NCBI RefSeq assembly: GCF_017368475.1 | Contig: NZ_JAFNJE010000017.1 | Coordinates: 1-43,160, forward strand | DNA from: Alteromonas sp. 5E99-2 | GTDB lineage: Bacteria; Pseudomonadota; Gammaproteobacteria; Enterobacterales; Alteromonadaceae | Length of the DNA: 43,160 nt | Direction: 5' to 3' | Shown here: one piece after another, positions 23,627-32,695 of the stretch | How the letters are laid out: each line of letters opens with the position of its first letter | Numbering within the stretch: the stretch's first letter is position 1 | Program-made: the position numbers and the translations under genes | The notes under the pieces: generated by a model | Database searches by the model: none | What the model was told of the DNA's origin: nothing | The model's input: only the letters and a program-made list of their open reading frames with translations

Positions 23627-24667
23627 ATGACTAAAAAAACTATTTTTGCTTTATTGGTTATAACTGTATTTGCGATATTAGTAGGGGGGATATTTTTCTC
23701 ATATGGAAGAGTGAACCCAGCTTTTATCAACGCTGAATTAAATACTAATTGTGGCATCGGTGAGTCGCAAATGATCTATATAAAAGGTGGCGATTTCTTA
23801 CTCGGAGCGAAAGGTGTCTACGGCGATGAGTTCCCTGAAATACCCACTAAAGTTCAAGATTTTTTTATGAGTAAATACGAGGTAACAAATAAAGAGTTTT
23901 CAGACTTTGTTTCCGATACAGGTTATGTGACAGTCGCAGAAAAAATACCTGAAGAAGGGCTTTATCCAGGTATTGATCCTGCTTTTTTAGTACCTGGGTC
24001 ATCTGTTTTTAAAGGAATGAGCGAAGCTTTTCGCTCAGGCGAGATAGATAACTGGTGGCAATTTGTTCCCGGCGCAAATTGGAAGCACCCAAACGGTCCA
24101 GAAAGTAACATTGAAGGTTTAGATTTTTACCCTGTAGTGCATATTGCGTTAGCAGATGCGCAAGCATTTGCTAAATGGAAAGGGCATCGATTACCTACAG
24201 AAGCTGAACATGAATTTGCTTCTCGTGGGGGACTGATTAATAAAAAATATGCGGCGGGTGACAAGCTTGTACTGGAAAAGTCTCACAAAGCTAATACCTG
24301 GCAAGGGGTATTTCCATTCAGTAACAGTGCTGATGATGGGCATGTGGGTGTTGCTCCCGTAGGTTGCTACGATGCGAACCAATATGGTATTAATGACCTT
24401 ATTGGTAATGTGTGGGAATGGACAAGTAATGCCTACTATCCCAATCATAATATCAACAGTTCGATAGTAGGCAATGCGCTTAAAAACGGGTATGATCCTA
24501 AACAGCCGAATGTACCTGTTGGTGTTATTAAAGGTGGCTCATACTTGTGCTCGGATGATTTTTGCGCGCGATTTCGTCCTGCAGGGCGCCACCCTCAAGA
24601 TGTGAATTTAGGGGCAAGTCATTTAGGGTTTAGAACTGTTATGGATGCACCTAACCAGTCTATATAG
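23627..24667 (+). CDS. Formylglycine-generating enzyme (sulfatase-modifying factor)
   Basis: A 346-aa protein with an N-terminal membrane anchor (about residues 5-26) followed by an FGE-sulfatase domain: MIYIKGGDFLLGA, PVVHIALADAQAFAKWKGHRLPTEAE, and the C-terminal GGSYLCSDDFCARFRPAGR. The two Cys in that last motif (near residues 306 and 311) match the catalytic pair of aerobic FGE, so the enzyme looks competent. It oxidises the Cys of the C-x-P-x-R motif in sulfatases to formylglycine. The next gene is a sulfatase with exactly that motif. The anchor places it at the outer face of the inner membrane. Confidence 0.93.
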   Translation: MTKKTIFALLVITVFAILVGGIFFSYGRVNPAFINAELNTNCGIGESQMIYIKGGDFLLGAKGVYGDEFPEIPTKVQDFFMSKYEVTNKEFSDFVSDTGYVTVAEKIPEEGLYPGIDPAFLVPGSSVFKGMSEAFRSGEIDNWWQFVPGANWKHPNGPESNIEGLDFYPVVHIALADAQAFAKWKGHRLPTEAEHEFASRGGLINKKYAAGDKLVLEKSHKANTWQGVFPFSNSADDGHVGVAPVGCYDANQYGINDLIGNVWEWTSNAYYPNHNINSSIVGNALKNGYDPKQPNVPVGVIKGGSYLCSDDFCARFRPAGRHPQDVNLGASHLGFRTVMDAPNQSI

Positions 24668-24736
24668 CCATGGAGTGGGGGTGATGAAAACGATACAAAA
24701 AGTCATATTTGTACTAATAAGGAAATTTGAATAATC

Positions 24737-26926
24737 ATGATGGCGTTAAAAAAACTTATTAAACAGCAGTGTTTTGTTGTTTTCATTGCTTGGATTTTTT
24801 CTCCTGCAATGGCGATGTCGGCTACTTTCGCGAGCTTCTCTCAGCCAATTTCTGGTGACTTAGATAACTTGTCTTTATCTGGCTGGGCTTGTGAGGTGGG
24901 TAACTCTTCCCCTTTATCTATTTCTCTTTATGCTGGCAATACGCGTTCTAATGCAGCGTTGATTGCGACGGCCATTGCCGATAAAACATCGGGAGACGGT
25001 GTCGAAGCTCGTTGCTTATCTGGTGGTTCTCATAGATTCACACTTGAAATACCTCAGCAGGCTGTATTTGATAATTCAGGAGCACAAGTATTTGTAGAAA
25101 CTACAGTAAACAATCAAACCAGAACCTTAAATAGCAGTGCAACACAATTTCTTCCAGAGCACCCAGATACAGCTCTTATTGGCTATTTAGATGCAGTGGC
25201 CGACGTCAACGGTCGGCAGTTTGCCATTGGATGGGCGTGTCAAACAAGTGTTGCAGAACCCATTGATGTTGCTTTAAGTACAGTAGATAGTAATGGCAAC
25301 AAAGTTATACTGACTGAGTATTTTAAAACCGAAGTGATTGGCGAAAGTGCAATAAATGCCTTGTGTTCTACACCAAGCGGGAAACATAGATTTCGATTAC
25401 CTATTCCTGAAAATGCACATATTGATTTTGCCAATAACCCGCTTTTTGTTGAAGCTGTTGCTGCGTTTGGTGAACAGTCGCGTACAGTTGCAAAATACAG
25501 AGCAGTTAATGTTCCTAGTGAGCCTGCGAGAGAGGTTGATGCTGCAAGAAAGCCTAACATCGTTGTGTTTTTTACCGATGACCAAGGCTATGCAGATGTT
25601 GGGGTTCATGACGTGTTGGCTGATGTTCATACGCCTAATATTGATGCTTTAGCAGAAAGTGGAGCTTTGTTTAAACAAGGTTACATTACGGCCCCTCAAT
25701 GTTCACCTTCTCGAGCTGCAATGATAACAGGTATTCATCAAAGTGAATTCAGAATGGATGAAAACCAGCATATCCCGATGACGCTAGAAGTTGAAACATT
25801 GGCTAATCGTCTAAAGGAACAAGACTATGCGACAGGATTGTTTGGCAAGTGGCATTTGGAAATTACGAATAGCTCACAAGAGTGGGGAGCTGAAAATTAT
25901 CCGGATGTAGAACCTTTTGTTAGCAGTGTCGTGCCAGAGGAAGAGCGTTTACAATACTTCCCTCATGAGCGAGGTTTCGACGATGTATTAGCTGGGTATA
26001 CGGGCTCATATGTAAGAACGATGGATCTGAGCGGTCAAACGATACCGGTCGAAACCTATAGAGACTCAAAATTTCGAGTTGATTTGGTGAGTGATATGTC
26101 TCTATCGTTTATCGATAAACATTGGAATTCTCCTTTTTACATGCATGTTGCTCATTATGCGCCTCATGTTCCTCTTGAATCGCCTCAAAAGTATTTAGAT
26201 TTAATTCCTGAAGATATGCCAGTAAGGCGACGTTATGCACTTGCAATGATGGCTGCAGTCGATGACGGTATAGGGCGAGTTGTTGCTAAATTGGAACAGT
26301 ACAACTTATTAGAGAATACTATCATTTTGTTTATTAGTGACAATGGTGCACCTTTAGGTGACGATATGACCGATGCTCCGATAAGTGCTCGAGAAACATG
26401 GAATGGTTCGCGGAACGACCCATTTACCGGCGAGAAGGGCATGCTAACCGAAGGTGCAGTACGCGTTCCTTACATTATGCATTGGCCAAAGCGAATTCAA
26501 AGTAATATGTTAATTGACGAACCAGTGTCTGCATTAGATGCAGCTTATACGGCGGTAAAAGCTGCGGGCCTGGGTGAAGAAGAGTTGGCCGAATTAGGAG
26601 GAATGGATTTACTTCCACTCATTGATGGTGAAGAACATACATTCATGGAACGCCCCTTGTTTTGGCGATTCTTTTTTCAAAGAGCTGTTAGGCTTGGCGA
26701 TTGGAAGTATATGCAAGCAGGGGTAAGACGAGAGTATTTATTTGATATGACCGCGGTTGAGCCTGAAAGTGTGAACTACATTAATGATTTTCCAGAAATT
26801 GCTGAAGATTTGAGGCAGCGTTATTGGAATTGGGCTCAGCAGCAACCAAGACCTGAGCCTTTAGTTGAAATACCCATTCCTTTTTCTCGTCGAGTTGACA
26901 GATATTTACCATTGCCACCACCGTAA
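24737..26926 (+). CDS. Exported sulfatase with two N-terminal beta-sandwich repeats
   Basis: A 729-aa protein. After a signal peptide (about 1-28) come two related domains, about 30-135 and 140-255; each starts with a LSGWAC/AIGWAC box and ends with a HRFTLEIP/HRFRLPIP strand. The sulfatase domain follows: NIVVFFTDDQGYADVG (metal ligands), the activation motif C322-S-P-S-R (Cys to formylglycine), FGKWHLE and SDNGAP. It should hydrolyse sulfate esters, probably of algal or other marine polysaccharides. The neighbouring FGE gene is the likely activator. The substrate is unknown; no glycoside hydrolase or SusC/D-like gene is nearby. Confidence 0.92.
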   Translation: MMALKKLIKQQCFVVFIAWIFSPAMAMSATFASFSQPISGDLDNLSLSGWACEVGNSSPLSISLYAGNTRSNAALIATAIADKTSGDGVEARCLSGGSHRFTLEIPQQAVFDNSGAQVFVETTVNNQTRTLNSSATQFLPEHPDTALIGYLDAVADVNGRQFAIGWACQTSVAEPIDVALSTVDSNGNKVILTEYFKTEVIGESAINALCSTPSGKHRFRLPIPENAHIDFANNPLFVEAVAAFGEQSRTVAKYRAVNVPSEPAREVDAARKPNIVVFFTDDQGYADVGVHDVLADVHTPNIDALAESGALFKQGYITAPQCSPSRAAMITGIHQSEFRMDENQHIPMTLEVETLANRLKEQDYATGLFGKWHLEITNSSQEWGAENYPDVEPFVSSVVPEEERLQYFPHERGFDDVLAGYTGSYVRTMDLSGQTIPVETYRDSKFRVDLVSDMSLSFIDKHWNSPFYMHVAHYAPHVPLESPQKYLDLIPEDMPVRRRYALAMMAAVDDGIGRVVAKLEQYNLLENTIILFISDNGAPLGDDMTDAPISARETWNGSRNDPFTGEKGMLTEGAVRVPYIMHWPKRIQSNMLIDEPVSALDAAYTAVKAAGLGEEELAELGGMDLLPLIDGEEHTFMERPLFWRFFFQRAVRLGDWKYMQAGVRREYLFDMTAVEPESVNYINDFPEIAEDLRQRYWNWAQQQPRPEPLVEIPIPFSRRVDRYLPLPPP

Positions 26927-26997
26927 AAAAGGCTGAGAATGTTAATAAAAAGGGAATATGGTAATCTATTGCTACCTGAAGATGACTCTCTTACATT

Positions 26998-27318
26998 ATG
27001 AACGTTAAAGAATTTATTGCCGATACACTCACCCCTGCGCTTTCACCAAGTGTGTTGCAGATAGAAGATGAAAGCCATCAGCATAATGTTGCTGATGGTG
27101 CACAAAGCCACTTTAAGGTCACTATTGTATCTGATTCATTTGATGGCAAACGTTTGATACAGCGCCATCGAATTATAAACACACTCTTAGCTGAAGCATT
27201 GCAAGGCCCTGTGCATGCTTTAGCACTGCATACGTTTACACTAGCTGAGTGGCAAAAACGCTCTGGACAAGTGGCGCAATCACCAAATTGTTTGGGTGGC
27301 TCGACGCTGGATAAGTAA
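26998..27318 (+). CDS. bolA: BolA family protein
   Basis: A 106-aa protein with the BolA fold signs: LQIEDESHQHN, the HFKVTIVSDSFDGKRLIQRHRII stretch (residues about 38-61) with the conserved HR, and VHALALHTFTLAEW. BolA partners with monothiol glutaredoxins in iron-sulfur traffic and affects shape and motility. His in ESHQHN and in RHR are the usual iron-sulfur ligands. It has a terminator right at its stop codon. Confidence 0.93.
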   Translation: MNVKEFIADTLTPALSPSVLQIEDESHQHNVADGAQSHFKVTIVSDSFDGKRLIQRHRIINTLLAEALQGPVHALALHTFTLAEWQKRSGQVAQSPNCLGGSTLDK

Positions 27319-27349
27319 TCGGAACTTGGATTACGTTTTTTCCAGCGCC
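27304..27349 (+). terminator. Nested terminator after bolA
   Basis: GTAATC (27315-27320) pairs with GATTAC (27329-27334), then GTTTTTT. This is enclosed by an outer pair, CGCTGGA and TCCAGCG. The stem includes the bolA stop region and lies between two convergent genes. Confidence 0.75.
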
Positions 27350-27358
27350 TAATTAAGG

Positions 27359-28279
27359 CTATAGGTAGTAAATCACCAACATGTAAATTGGCAATGACAG
27401 AATTGTTGTTATAGCCACAGCATCTGCCGCTAGTGCCGTGTCTCCGCCTAACTGTTGTGCAGCTGAAAAGCTCGCGGCGGCTGTAGGTGCCATAGACATA
27501 ATAATAACTACCGCTAACGCATCACCTTCTACGCCTAGAAACCAAGCTATTGCGGTCGTTGCTGCAGGAAAGAGGAACATCTTGCCTATTACTATGAGTA
27601 AAATTGGCTTCCAGCGAGTTGAAAACTCATTAATAACTAAAGATGCGCCAATACATATTAGCGCTAGAGGTAAAGTGACTTGTCCCAGCAATCCAGTTGT
27701 CTTTGTTAACACTTCGGGTAATGGAATAGACCAAATTGAAAAGGGAATTGCCAGAGCAATAGCGATGACTAAGGGGCTTTTGATGACCTGTAATGCGACA
27801 TCAGAAGCGCGTTTTGATGCTCCTGAATACAATACCAATACCCAAACCGATAAAATATTAAATATGGGTACCATAATGCCCAGTAATACACTGGCTAAAG
27901 CTAAGCCATCATCGCCAAGTAAATTTGCACACAACGCAAGTCCTATAATACCGATATTTGCACGAAAGCTGCCTTGAACAATCACGCCTCTTTGTAATTT
28001 GGGAAACCCTATCCATTTTGATAGTAGTAAAGTCATAATTAACACAATACCAGTGCCTAATAGTCCTGCCAGCATTGTTCGTCCGTCAAATAAGGCTGAC
28101 ATATCGGCGCGGCTAACAGAAGAAAACAATAGTGCAGGTAAAAAGAAGCTATACGCGAGCTTATTTGCAGATTGAATAAAAAGTTTGTCGATAAGGCCTG
28201 TATGAATGAGTATTTTGCCAATGGCTAACAAAATAATAATTGGGCTTACAACGAGAATTGCTTGAGAAAGTGAATTCAT
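27359..28279 (-). CDS. AEC-family transporter (auxin efflux carrier-like permease)
   Basis: A 306-aa integral membrane protein with about ten hydrophobic segments and the family's repeated layout: an N-terminal ILLAIGKILIHTGLI, the RANIGIIGLAL box in the first half and a mirrored second half ending in a hydrophobic helix. Bacterial members export or import small organic acids such as malate; the substrate here is unknown. The start ATG lies directly behind the T-run of the dsbA terminator, and the best ribosome binding site, GGGGA, is the 3' arm of that hairpin. Confidence 0.88.
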   Translation of the reverse strand: MNSLSQAILVVSPIIILLAIGKILIHTGLIDKLFIQSANKLAYSFFLPALLFSSVSRADMSALFDGRTMLAGLLGTGIVLIMTLLLSKWIGFPKLQRGVIVQGSFRANIGIIGLALCANLLGDDGLALASVLLGIMVPIFNILSVWVLVLYSGASKRASDVALQVIKSPLVIAIALAIPFSIWSIPLPEVLTKTTGLLGQVTLPLALICIGASLVINEFSTRWKPILLIVIGKMFLFPAATTAIAWFLGVEGDALAVVIIMSMAPTAAASFSAAQQLGGDTALAADAVAITTILSLPIYMLVIYYL

Positions 28280-28305
28280 AAAAAAATCCCCAGCGATGCT
28301 GGGGA
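28280..28305 (-). terminator. Terminator of dsbA
   Basis: TCCCCAGC and GCTGGGGA (28305-28287) form a perfect 8-bp stem with a 3-base loop, followed on the minus strand by seven T (28286-28280) and at once by the ATG of the AEC gene. Confidence 0.92.
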
Positions 28306-28320
28306 TGGACTCTTGTTAGT

Positions 28321-28944
28321 TTAAGGTTGTGTGCTTAACCACACGATAAGGTTAACGATATCGTCAGGTGTCATGTCTCGGGTGAATTTAACTTGGTATT
28401 TACCATTCACAATAAAGTTAGGTACACCAGTTAAAAATTGGCGATAATCGCTAATGCTTTTATTATTTCTTTTTACAAAGTTATTCACGCCGAAGCTAGA
28501 GGCAAGTTTGTCAAATTCCGCAGCGTCCACACCATTTTCCACAAAAATAGCTTTTAAGTCATCAAGGTTAGCGACAACACCTCGTCCAACGTGGATGTGC
28601 TTGAAAATTGCGTTGCTTAATTCGTCTTCTCGCTTTAAAGCACGAGCAACCATCATGGCACGAGTGGCTTGTTCTTGAATTTCAGGAGAGGTAAATCCCA
28701 TAAAATTCACATGTACTTTTTCCAACTTTACGTTGTCTGCTTTTTTTTCTTTGATTTGTGCAACAAGAGGTTCAAAATTAAAGCAATGAGGGCACCAGAA
28801 AGAAAAATATTCGCGAATTACGGGTTTCTCCGCCGCAGGTTTATCTAATACGACGTAATGCTCGCCTTCCTTCCAAAGCTCTTGAGCGAACCCTTGAAAC
28901 GAAATTGCGACCGATAATACAAATAATAAAGCCAGTTTTTTCAT
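28321..28944 (-). CDS. dsbA: Thiol:disulfide interchange protein DsbA
   Basis: A 207-aa periplasmic protein with a signal peptide (about residues 1-20, ending GFA), the active site C51-P-H-C54 in YFSFWCPHCFNFEP and the cis-Pro loop GVPNF. It introduces disulfide bonds into secreted proteins and is reoxidised by DsbB. It follows srkA on the same strand, the same order as in E. coli (yihE-dsbA), which supports it being the housekeeping copy. GGA lies 7 bases before the ATG. A strong terminator follows. The paralogue in the peptide cluster (7715-8347) is shorter in its leader and more diverged. Confidence 0.95.
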   Translation of the reverse strand: MKKLALLFVLSVAISFQGFAQELWKEGEHYVVLDKPAAEKPVIREYFSFWCPHCFNFEPLVAQIKEKKADNVKLEKVHVNFMGFTSPEIQEQATRAMMVARALKREDELSNAIFKHIHVGRGVVANLDDLKAIFVENGVDAAEFDKLASSFGVNNFVKRNNKSISDYRQFLTGVPNFIVNGKYQVKFTRDMTPDDIVNLIVWLSTQP

Positions 28945-29100
28945 TTTTTATTCCAACAAAGTTTGTTTATACGTCTAACTCTTTGTAGATTAACACAGTT
29001 GTTAGATTTGCGCATTGCGCAATATCGCATGCTATATGTGATTAAACTATGGCTAACTTACTTGCAGTCAACTGAACCCTCGCTGACTGCATTGAGTGAT

Positions 29101-30078
29101 TTAAAATAGACTAAGTACGGGTTCATCAAGGGCTGCTAGTTGTTCTTTTAGTGCTAATATTTGATTTTCCCAGTATTTATCTTGTCCGAACCAAGGAAAG
29201 GCTTTTGGGAAAGCGGGATCTTCCCACCGTTGCGCTAACCAACCCATGTGATGCACCATACGCATGGCGCGAAGAGGTTCAATGAGAGCGAGTTCTTTGT
29301 TATCCATATCGTTAAACTCACTATAAGCTTCCAGCAGCACATCCAGTTGAAGTAGCTTTTGATTGCGGTCGCCACTTAACATCATCCATATATCTTGGAT
29401 CGCAGGGCCATTTTTAGCATCGTCTAAATCTACAAACGTCGGGCCATCTCGCCATAAAATATTACCCGGATGGCAATCGCCATGTAGCCGAATAGATTGG
29501 GTGCTAATATCGGAGAAACGTTCTTCCGTAAGCTGAATCACTGGATTCAATATTGCCCAAAAAGCCCTTTCTAGCGTTATGGGAACAAGCTCACTATTTT
29601 TTAAAATAGTTAACGCATAATCTAACGTGTTCTCACAGTTTACAGTTTGCCTATGCTGAAATTGTTTAGCACTACCAACCTTGTGAATTCGGCCAATAAA
29701 TCTTCCCATCCACTCTAAGTGATCTAGATTATCTAATTCAAATTGTCTGCCGCCCACAGAATCAAACAAGGTAAACCGATAGCCTTGCCATACATGTAAC
29801 GTTTTGCCGTTTATAGCGAGTGGTGCGGCAATGGGAATGTCTTCATCGGTAAGGTCTTTGGAAAAATCGTGCTCTTCTTGAATAGCTTCGTTTGTCCATC
29901 GAGCTGGGCGATAAAACTTCACCACGTAACGCTTAGTATCGTCAGCTACAAACTGGTAAACACGGTTTTCATAACTATTGAGTGCCAGCAATCCAGATGA
30001 TGCATATACGTCTATACTTTCTAGTGCATCTAAAATGGTGTCAGGAGTCAGTCCCGAAAAAGAAAAGTCAGTGTCCAA
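29101..30078 (-). CDS. srkA: Stress response kinase SrkA (YihE/RdoA)
   Basis: A 325-aa aminoglycoside-phosphotransferase-fold kinase. The residues LTPDTILDALESID near the start and SYENRVYQF follow E. coli SrkA closely. The catalytic loop RLHGDCHPGNILW and metal-binding FVDLDDAKNGPAIQD are intact. SrkA is a Ser/Thr kinase that protects against stress-induced death. The chosen start is a TTG at 30078, because no ATG or GTG exists upstream in frame, and homology begins just after it; no strong ribosome binding site is visible. dsbA lies 156 bases downstream. Confidence 0.92.
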   Translation of the reverse strand: MDTDFSFSGLTPDTILDALESIDVYASSGLLALNSYENRVYQFVADDTKRYVVKFYRPARWTNEAIQEEHDFSKDLTDEDIPIAAPLAINGKTLHVWQGYRFTLFDSVGGRQFELDNLDHLEWMGRFIGRIHKVGSAKQFQHRQTVNCENTLDYALTILKNSELVPITLERAFWAILNPVIQLTEERFSDISTQSIRLHGDCHPGNILWRDGPTFVDLDDAKNGPAIQDIWMMLSGDRNQKLLQLDVLLEAYSEFNDMDNKELALIEPLRAMRMVHHMGWLAQRWEDPAFPKAFPWFGQDKYWENQILALKEQLAALDEPVLSLF

Positions 30079-30380
30079 ATGTTGAGTGCCTGTGTTAAAA
30101 AAATCAATACAAATGTGTGAGGTTATCGAAATAGTTAATTGTCGATATTGCGACAGATACTATTAGAATGTAGGCTAATAGTGTAATATTTTATCATGAT
30201 AGCGTGGTAATAACGCACAATTACAATTTTTTATAAAATGAGTCGAACTAGTCTGGTTTAGTCTGTCAATTTCGGTCTTCTTTCGATTTTGTTATTAGTA
30301 CATTCACGACTATGAAGTGTAACTGAGTGTTTTGCTCAATTAATTAGCGTACAAGAGTTCGAGATTTTCTGAGTCTTGCA
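30079..30380. other. Intergenic region between srkA and the 30381 gene
   Basis: No gene is credible in these 302 bases. TTGTTA at 30289-30294, a 16-base spacer and TATGAA at 30311-30316 form a possible promoter for the downstream gene. The part next to srkA is AT-rich and should hold the srkA promoter, which I could not place. Confidence 0.45.
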
Positions 30381-30740
30381 ATGAGAAGTTTTTTTTATTT
30401 TGTCGTTTTTGCAGCAGTATTGGTTGCATTTTTCCGTTCGGAACTAGCCGAAGATATACTCATATCTAAAAATTATTCAATTACCCAATGGTTTAATCAA
30501 CTTTCTGAAAATGCAGAATTAAAGGCTATTGCATCATTTAAAGAAGAGGTGTTGGCTTCAATTCCAAATTTTTCAGAACAGCAAACTAGCTATGTAGAAC
30601 GCATAATGGAAGATAAAGAAACATTAAGTGTATTTCACCAGCGCTATTGTATGCAAAAAGATATAAACCCTTATGTATTTGGGGAAAATTTAGAAAAATT
30701 CTGCAACTTGATTGAAGGCTCGGAAATCCTAAAGCGCTAG
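30381..30740 (+). CDS. Hypothetical protein with N-terminal membrane segment, 119 aa
   Basis: The first 18 residues (MRSFFYFVVFAAVLVAFF) form a signal peptide or membrane anchor. The rest is helical, acidic and has two Cys (in RYCMQK and KFCNLI) that could pair in the periplasm. No family is recognised. It precedes the DUF3016 gene on the same strand by 77 bases; both products seem exported, so a shared transcript is possible. Confidence 0.6.
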   Translation: MRSFFYFVVFAAVLVAFFRSELAEDILISKNYSITQWFNQLSENAELKAIASFKEEVLASIPNFSEQQTSYVERIMEDKETLSVFHQRYCMQKDINPYVFGENLEKFCNLIEGSEILKR

Positions 30741-30817
30741 TTAGAAAACAATGAACTTTTTTCTGTATTTTTACTCAACATATTACTAACAACATATTGT
30801 GAATAGGAGAAATGAGA

Positions 30818-31402
30818 ATGCGAGTAACTGGGTTAGTCTTTCTAATGGCGTATAGTACCTTGCTGAGTTTCGCATTATGTGCCAAAGAAAAATCCGACAC
30901 GAATGTAATTGAAGACACAGGTCGAGTGCATATTATCTGGGAGTCACCTAAAAAATACCGCGATGTTAGACCATCGAATCAATCGCCATCACGTTTCAGA
31001 GAATATGTATTTAATGAGTTTGACGAGAAGTTTGAAGCGCTCGCTACCGATTTACCTGAAGGCTTTACTTTAATGTTAAACATCACCAATGTGGACTTGG
31101 CGGGAGACGTCTCGTTTGGTGGAGCAAGTTCCTCTTTGGGCAGAAACTTTGGTAGTACTGTTGGAGATATCCGAGTGATAGAAAGGGTATTTATTCCAAG
31201 TATGGCATTTAGCTATCAAGTGTTTGATGAAAAAGGAAACGAAGTTTTAGCCGCAGATGAGAAAATTAAAGATACTGGCTTTTTGCAAAGCTCTTTAAGA
31301 AGAGGACGCGACGGGCCTTTTGTTTATGAAAAACGAATGTTGGAACGTTGGTACAAAAACGAAATCACGCCTCATTTTTCAGGCGAGGTAACGAAAAGTT
31401 AA
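30818..31402 (+). CDS. DUF3016 family periplasmic protein
   Basis: AGGAGA at 30805-30810 stands 7 bases before the ATG at 30818, so I prefer it to the ATG at 30812. The product is 194 aa, with a signal peptide (about residues 1-22, ending LCA) and then the family pattern: VHIIWESPKKYRDVRPSNQS, GFTLMLNITNVDLAGD, ADEKIKDTGF and the ending ERWYKNEI. The family is common in marine gammaproteobacteria and has no known function. Confidence 0.85.
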   Translation: MRVTGLVFLMAYSTLLSFALCAKEKSDTNVIEDTGRVHIIWESPKKYRDVRPSNQSPSRFREYVFNEFDEKFEALATDLPEGFTLMLNITNVDLAGDVSFGGASSSLGRNFGSTVGDIRVIERVFIPSMAFSYQVFDEKGNEVLAADEKIKDTGFLQSSLRRGRDGPFVYEKRMLERWYKNEITPHFSGEVTKS

Positions 31403-31411
31403 TTGTTAACA

Positions 31412-31445
31412 GAGCTGTTGCTTAACAGAGCATATGCAACAGCTC
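31412..31445. terminator. Hairpin after the DUF3016 gene
   Basis: GAGCTGTTGC (31412-31421) pairs perfectly with GCAACAGCTC (31436-31445). There is no T-run, so it may be a weak terminator or an mRNA 3' stabiliser. Confidence 0.55.
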
Positions 31446-31633
31446 TCAATTCATTGAATCCCCATTCTGAGGGGCATGTAAACGCTGAAGTCACGAAATT
31501 TAATGACGAATCAAAACTTATTCTGCTTTTATTCAGTAAACTAGCCTACTATTAAAATCACACTGAAATACCGCTGATTCATGAGAAATTGAGTCGGCAA
31601 ATATTAGTATATTTCGAATAAACAAGGTTATTT

Positions 31634-32692
31634 ATGGCTAAGGGTCGTCTTTTTTCACCATTGATTGTCGCCGTTTTAATATTGGCAAGCTTTCTGGTTT
31701 ATATTAATTTGCCTAATGATGAGGAGAAGAAAAAGTCGAAGCCCAAGCCAACGCCGGTGAAAGTCGCTAAGGTACTTAGCCAACCTTTACCAATAGTGAT
31801 TGAAGCATTAGGTACAGCTATCGCTAATGAATCAGTCACTATAACAGCGCAAGAAACGAAGATAGTTACAGAGCTTGCGTTTAATGACGGTGATTCGGTC
31901 TCGAAGGGACAATTATTGGTTCAGTTCGACGATAGAGAAGAAATGGCAAGAGTGAATGAACTCGATGTGAGCTTATCTGAGGCTGTTAGACAATATGAAC
32001 GCATTAAAAACCTGAGAAAAGAAAGTGCCGCTTCAGAACAGCTACTCGATGAACAAGACGCGAGAGTTAAGGGCTTACAAGCGCAAATAGACGTTGCTCA
32101 CTCTCAAGTTAGTGAGCTGAGAGTTAACGCGCCTTTTGGTGGGCAACTTGGTGTTCGTTCCGTGAGCGTAGGTTCTTTGGTTCAACCTGGTGATGTCATT
32201 ACAACATTGGATGACGTATCGTTAATTAAAGTCGACTTTAGTGTTTCAGAAACCCATCTAGCGAGCTTACAGCTGGGACAAAGAGTGAGCGCAACTTCAG
32301 TTGCATATTCTAGTGAAGTATTCGAAGGCTCCATTGCATCTATTGGTTCTCGTGTAGATCCCGTCACACGATCTGTGCAAGTAAGAGCGGTAATCGATAA
32401 TGCAGATAGGAAGTTAAGACCCGGAATGTTACTTCAAGTGCTACTTGAAAAGCGAGTATTACAAGCACTTCTTATTCCTGAAAAAGCTTTAGTTCCTCAA
32501 GAAGATAAGCAATTTGTCTACGTTTTGAATGGCGACAAGGTCAGTAAAACTCAAATTCAAATAGGTGCGCGAAAACCGGGTTCAGTGCAAATACTCGATG
32601 GATTGTCTGAAGGGCAAACAGTGGTTGTTGAAGGTACTCTCAGAGTACGTGATGAATCCACTGTTCGCGTGTTAAATACTGACGGAGAATAA
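31634..32692 (+). CDS. RND efflux periplasmic adaptor (membrane fusion protein)
   Basis: A 352-aa protein with an N-terminal membrane anchor (about 8-25), a Lys/Pro-rich linker, a split lipoyl domain (VTELAFNDGDSVSKGQLLVQFDD and APFGGQLGVRSVSVGSLVQPGD, in positions about 75-97 and 165-186), a short coiled coil and a beta-barrel domain. It joins the RND pump to an outer-membrane channel. No lipobox is present, so it is anchored by the helix. The pump gene starts three bases after its stop. No outer-membrane factor or regulator gene lies next to the pair. Confidence 0.93.
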   Translation: MAKGRLFSPLIVAVLILASFLVYINLPNDEEKKKSKPKPTPVKVAKVLSQPLPIVIEALGTAIANESVTITAQETKIVTELAFNDGDSVSKGQLLVQFDDREEMARVNELDVSLSEAVRQYERIKNLRKESAASEQLLDEQDARVKGLQAQIDVAHSQVSELRVNAPFGGQLGVRSVSVGSLVQPGDVITTLDDVSLIKVDFSVSETHLASLQLGQRVSATSVAYSSEVFEGSIASIGSRVDPVTRSVQVRAVIDNADRKLRPGMLLQVLLEKRVLQALLIPEKALVPQEDKQFVYVLNGDKVSKTQIQIGARKPGSVQILDGLSEGQTVVVEGTLRVRDESTVRVLNTDGE

Positions 32693-32695
32693 ACT

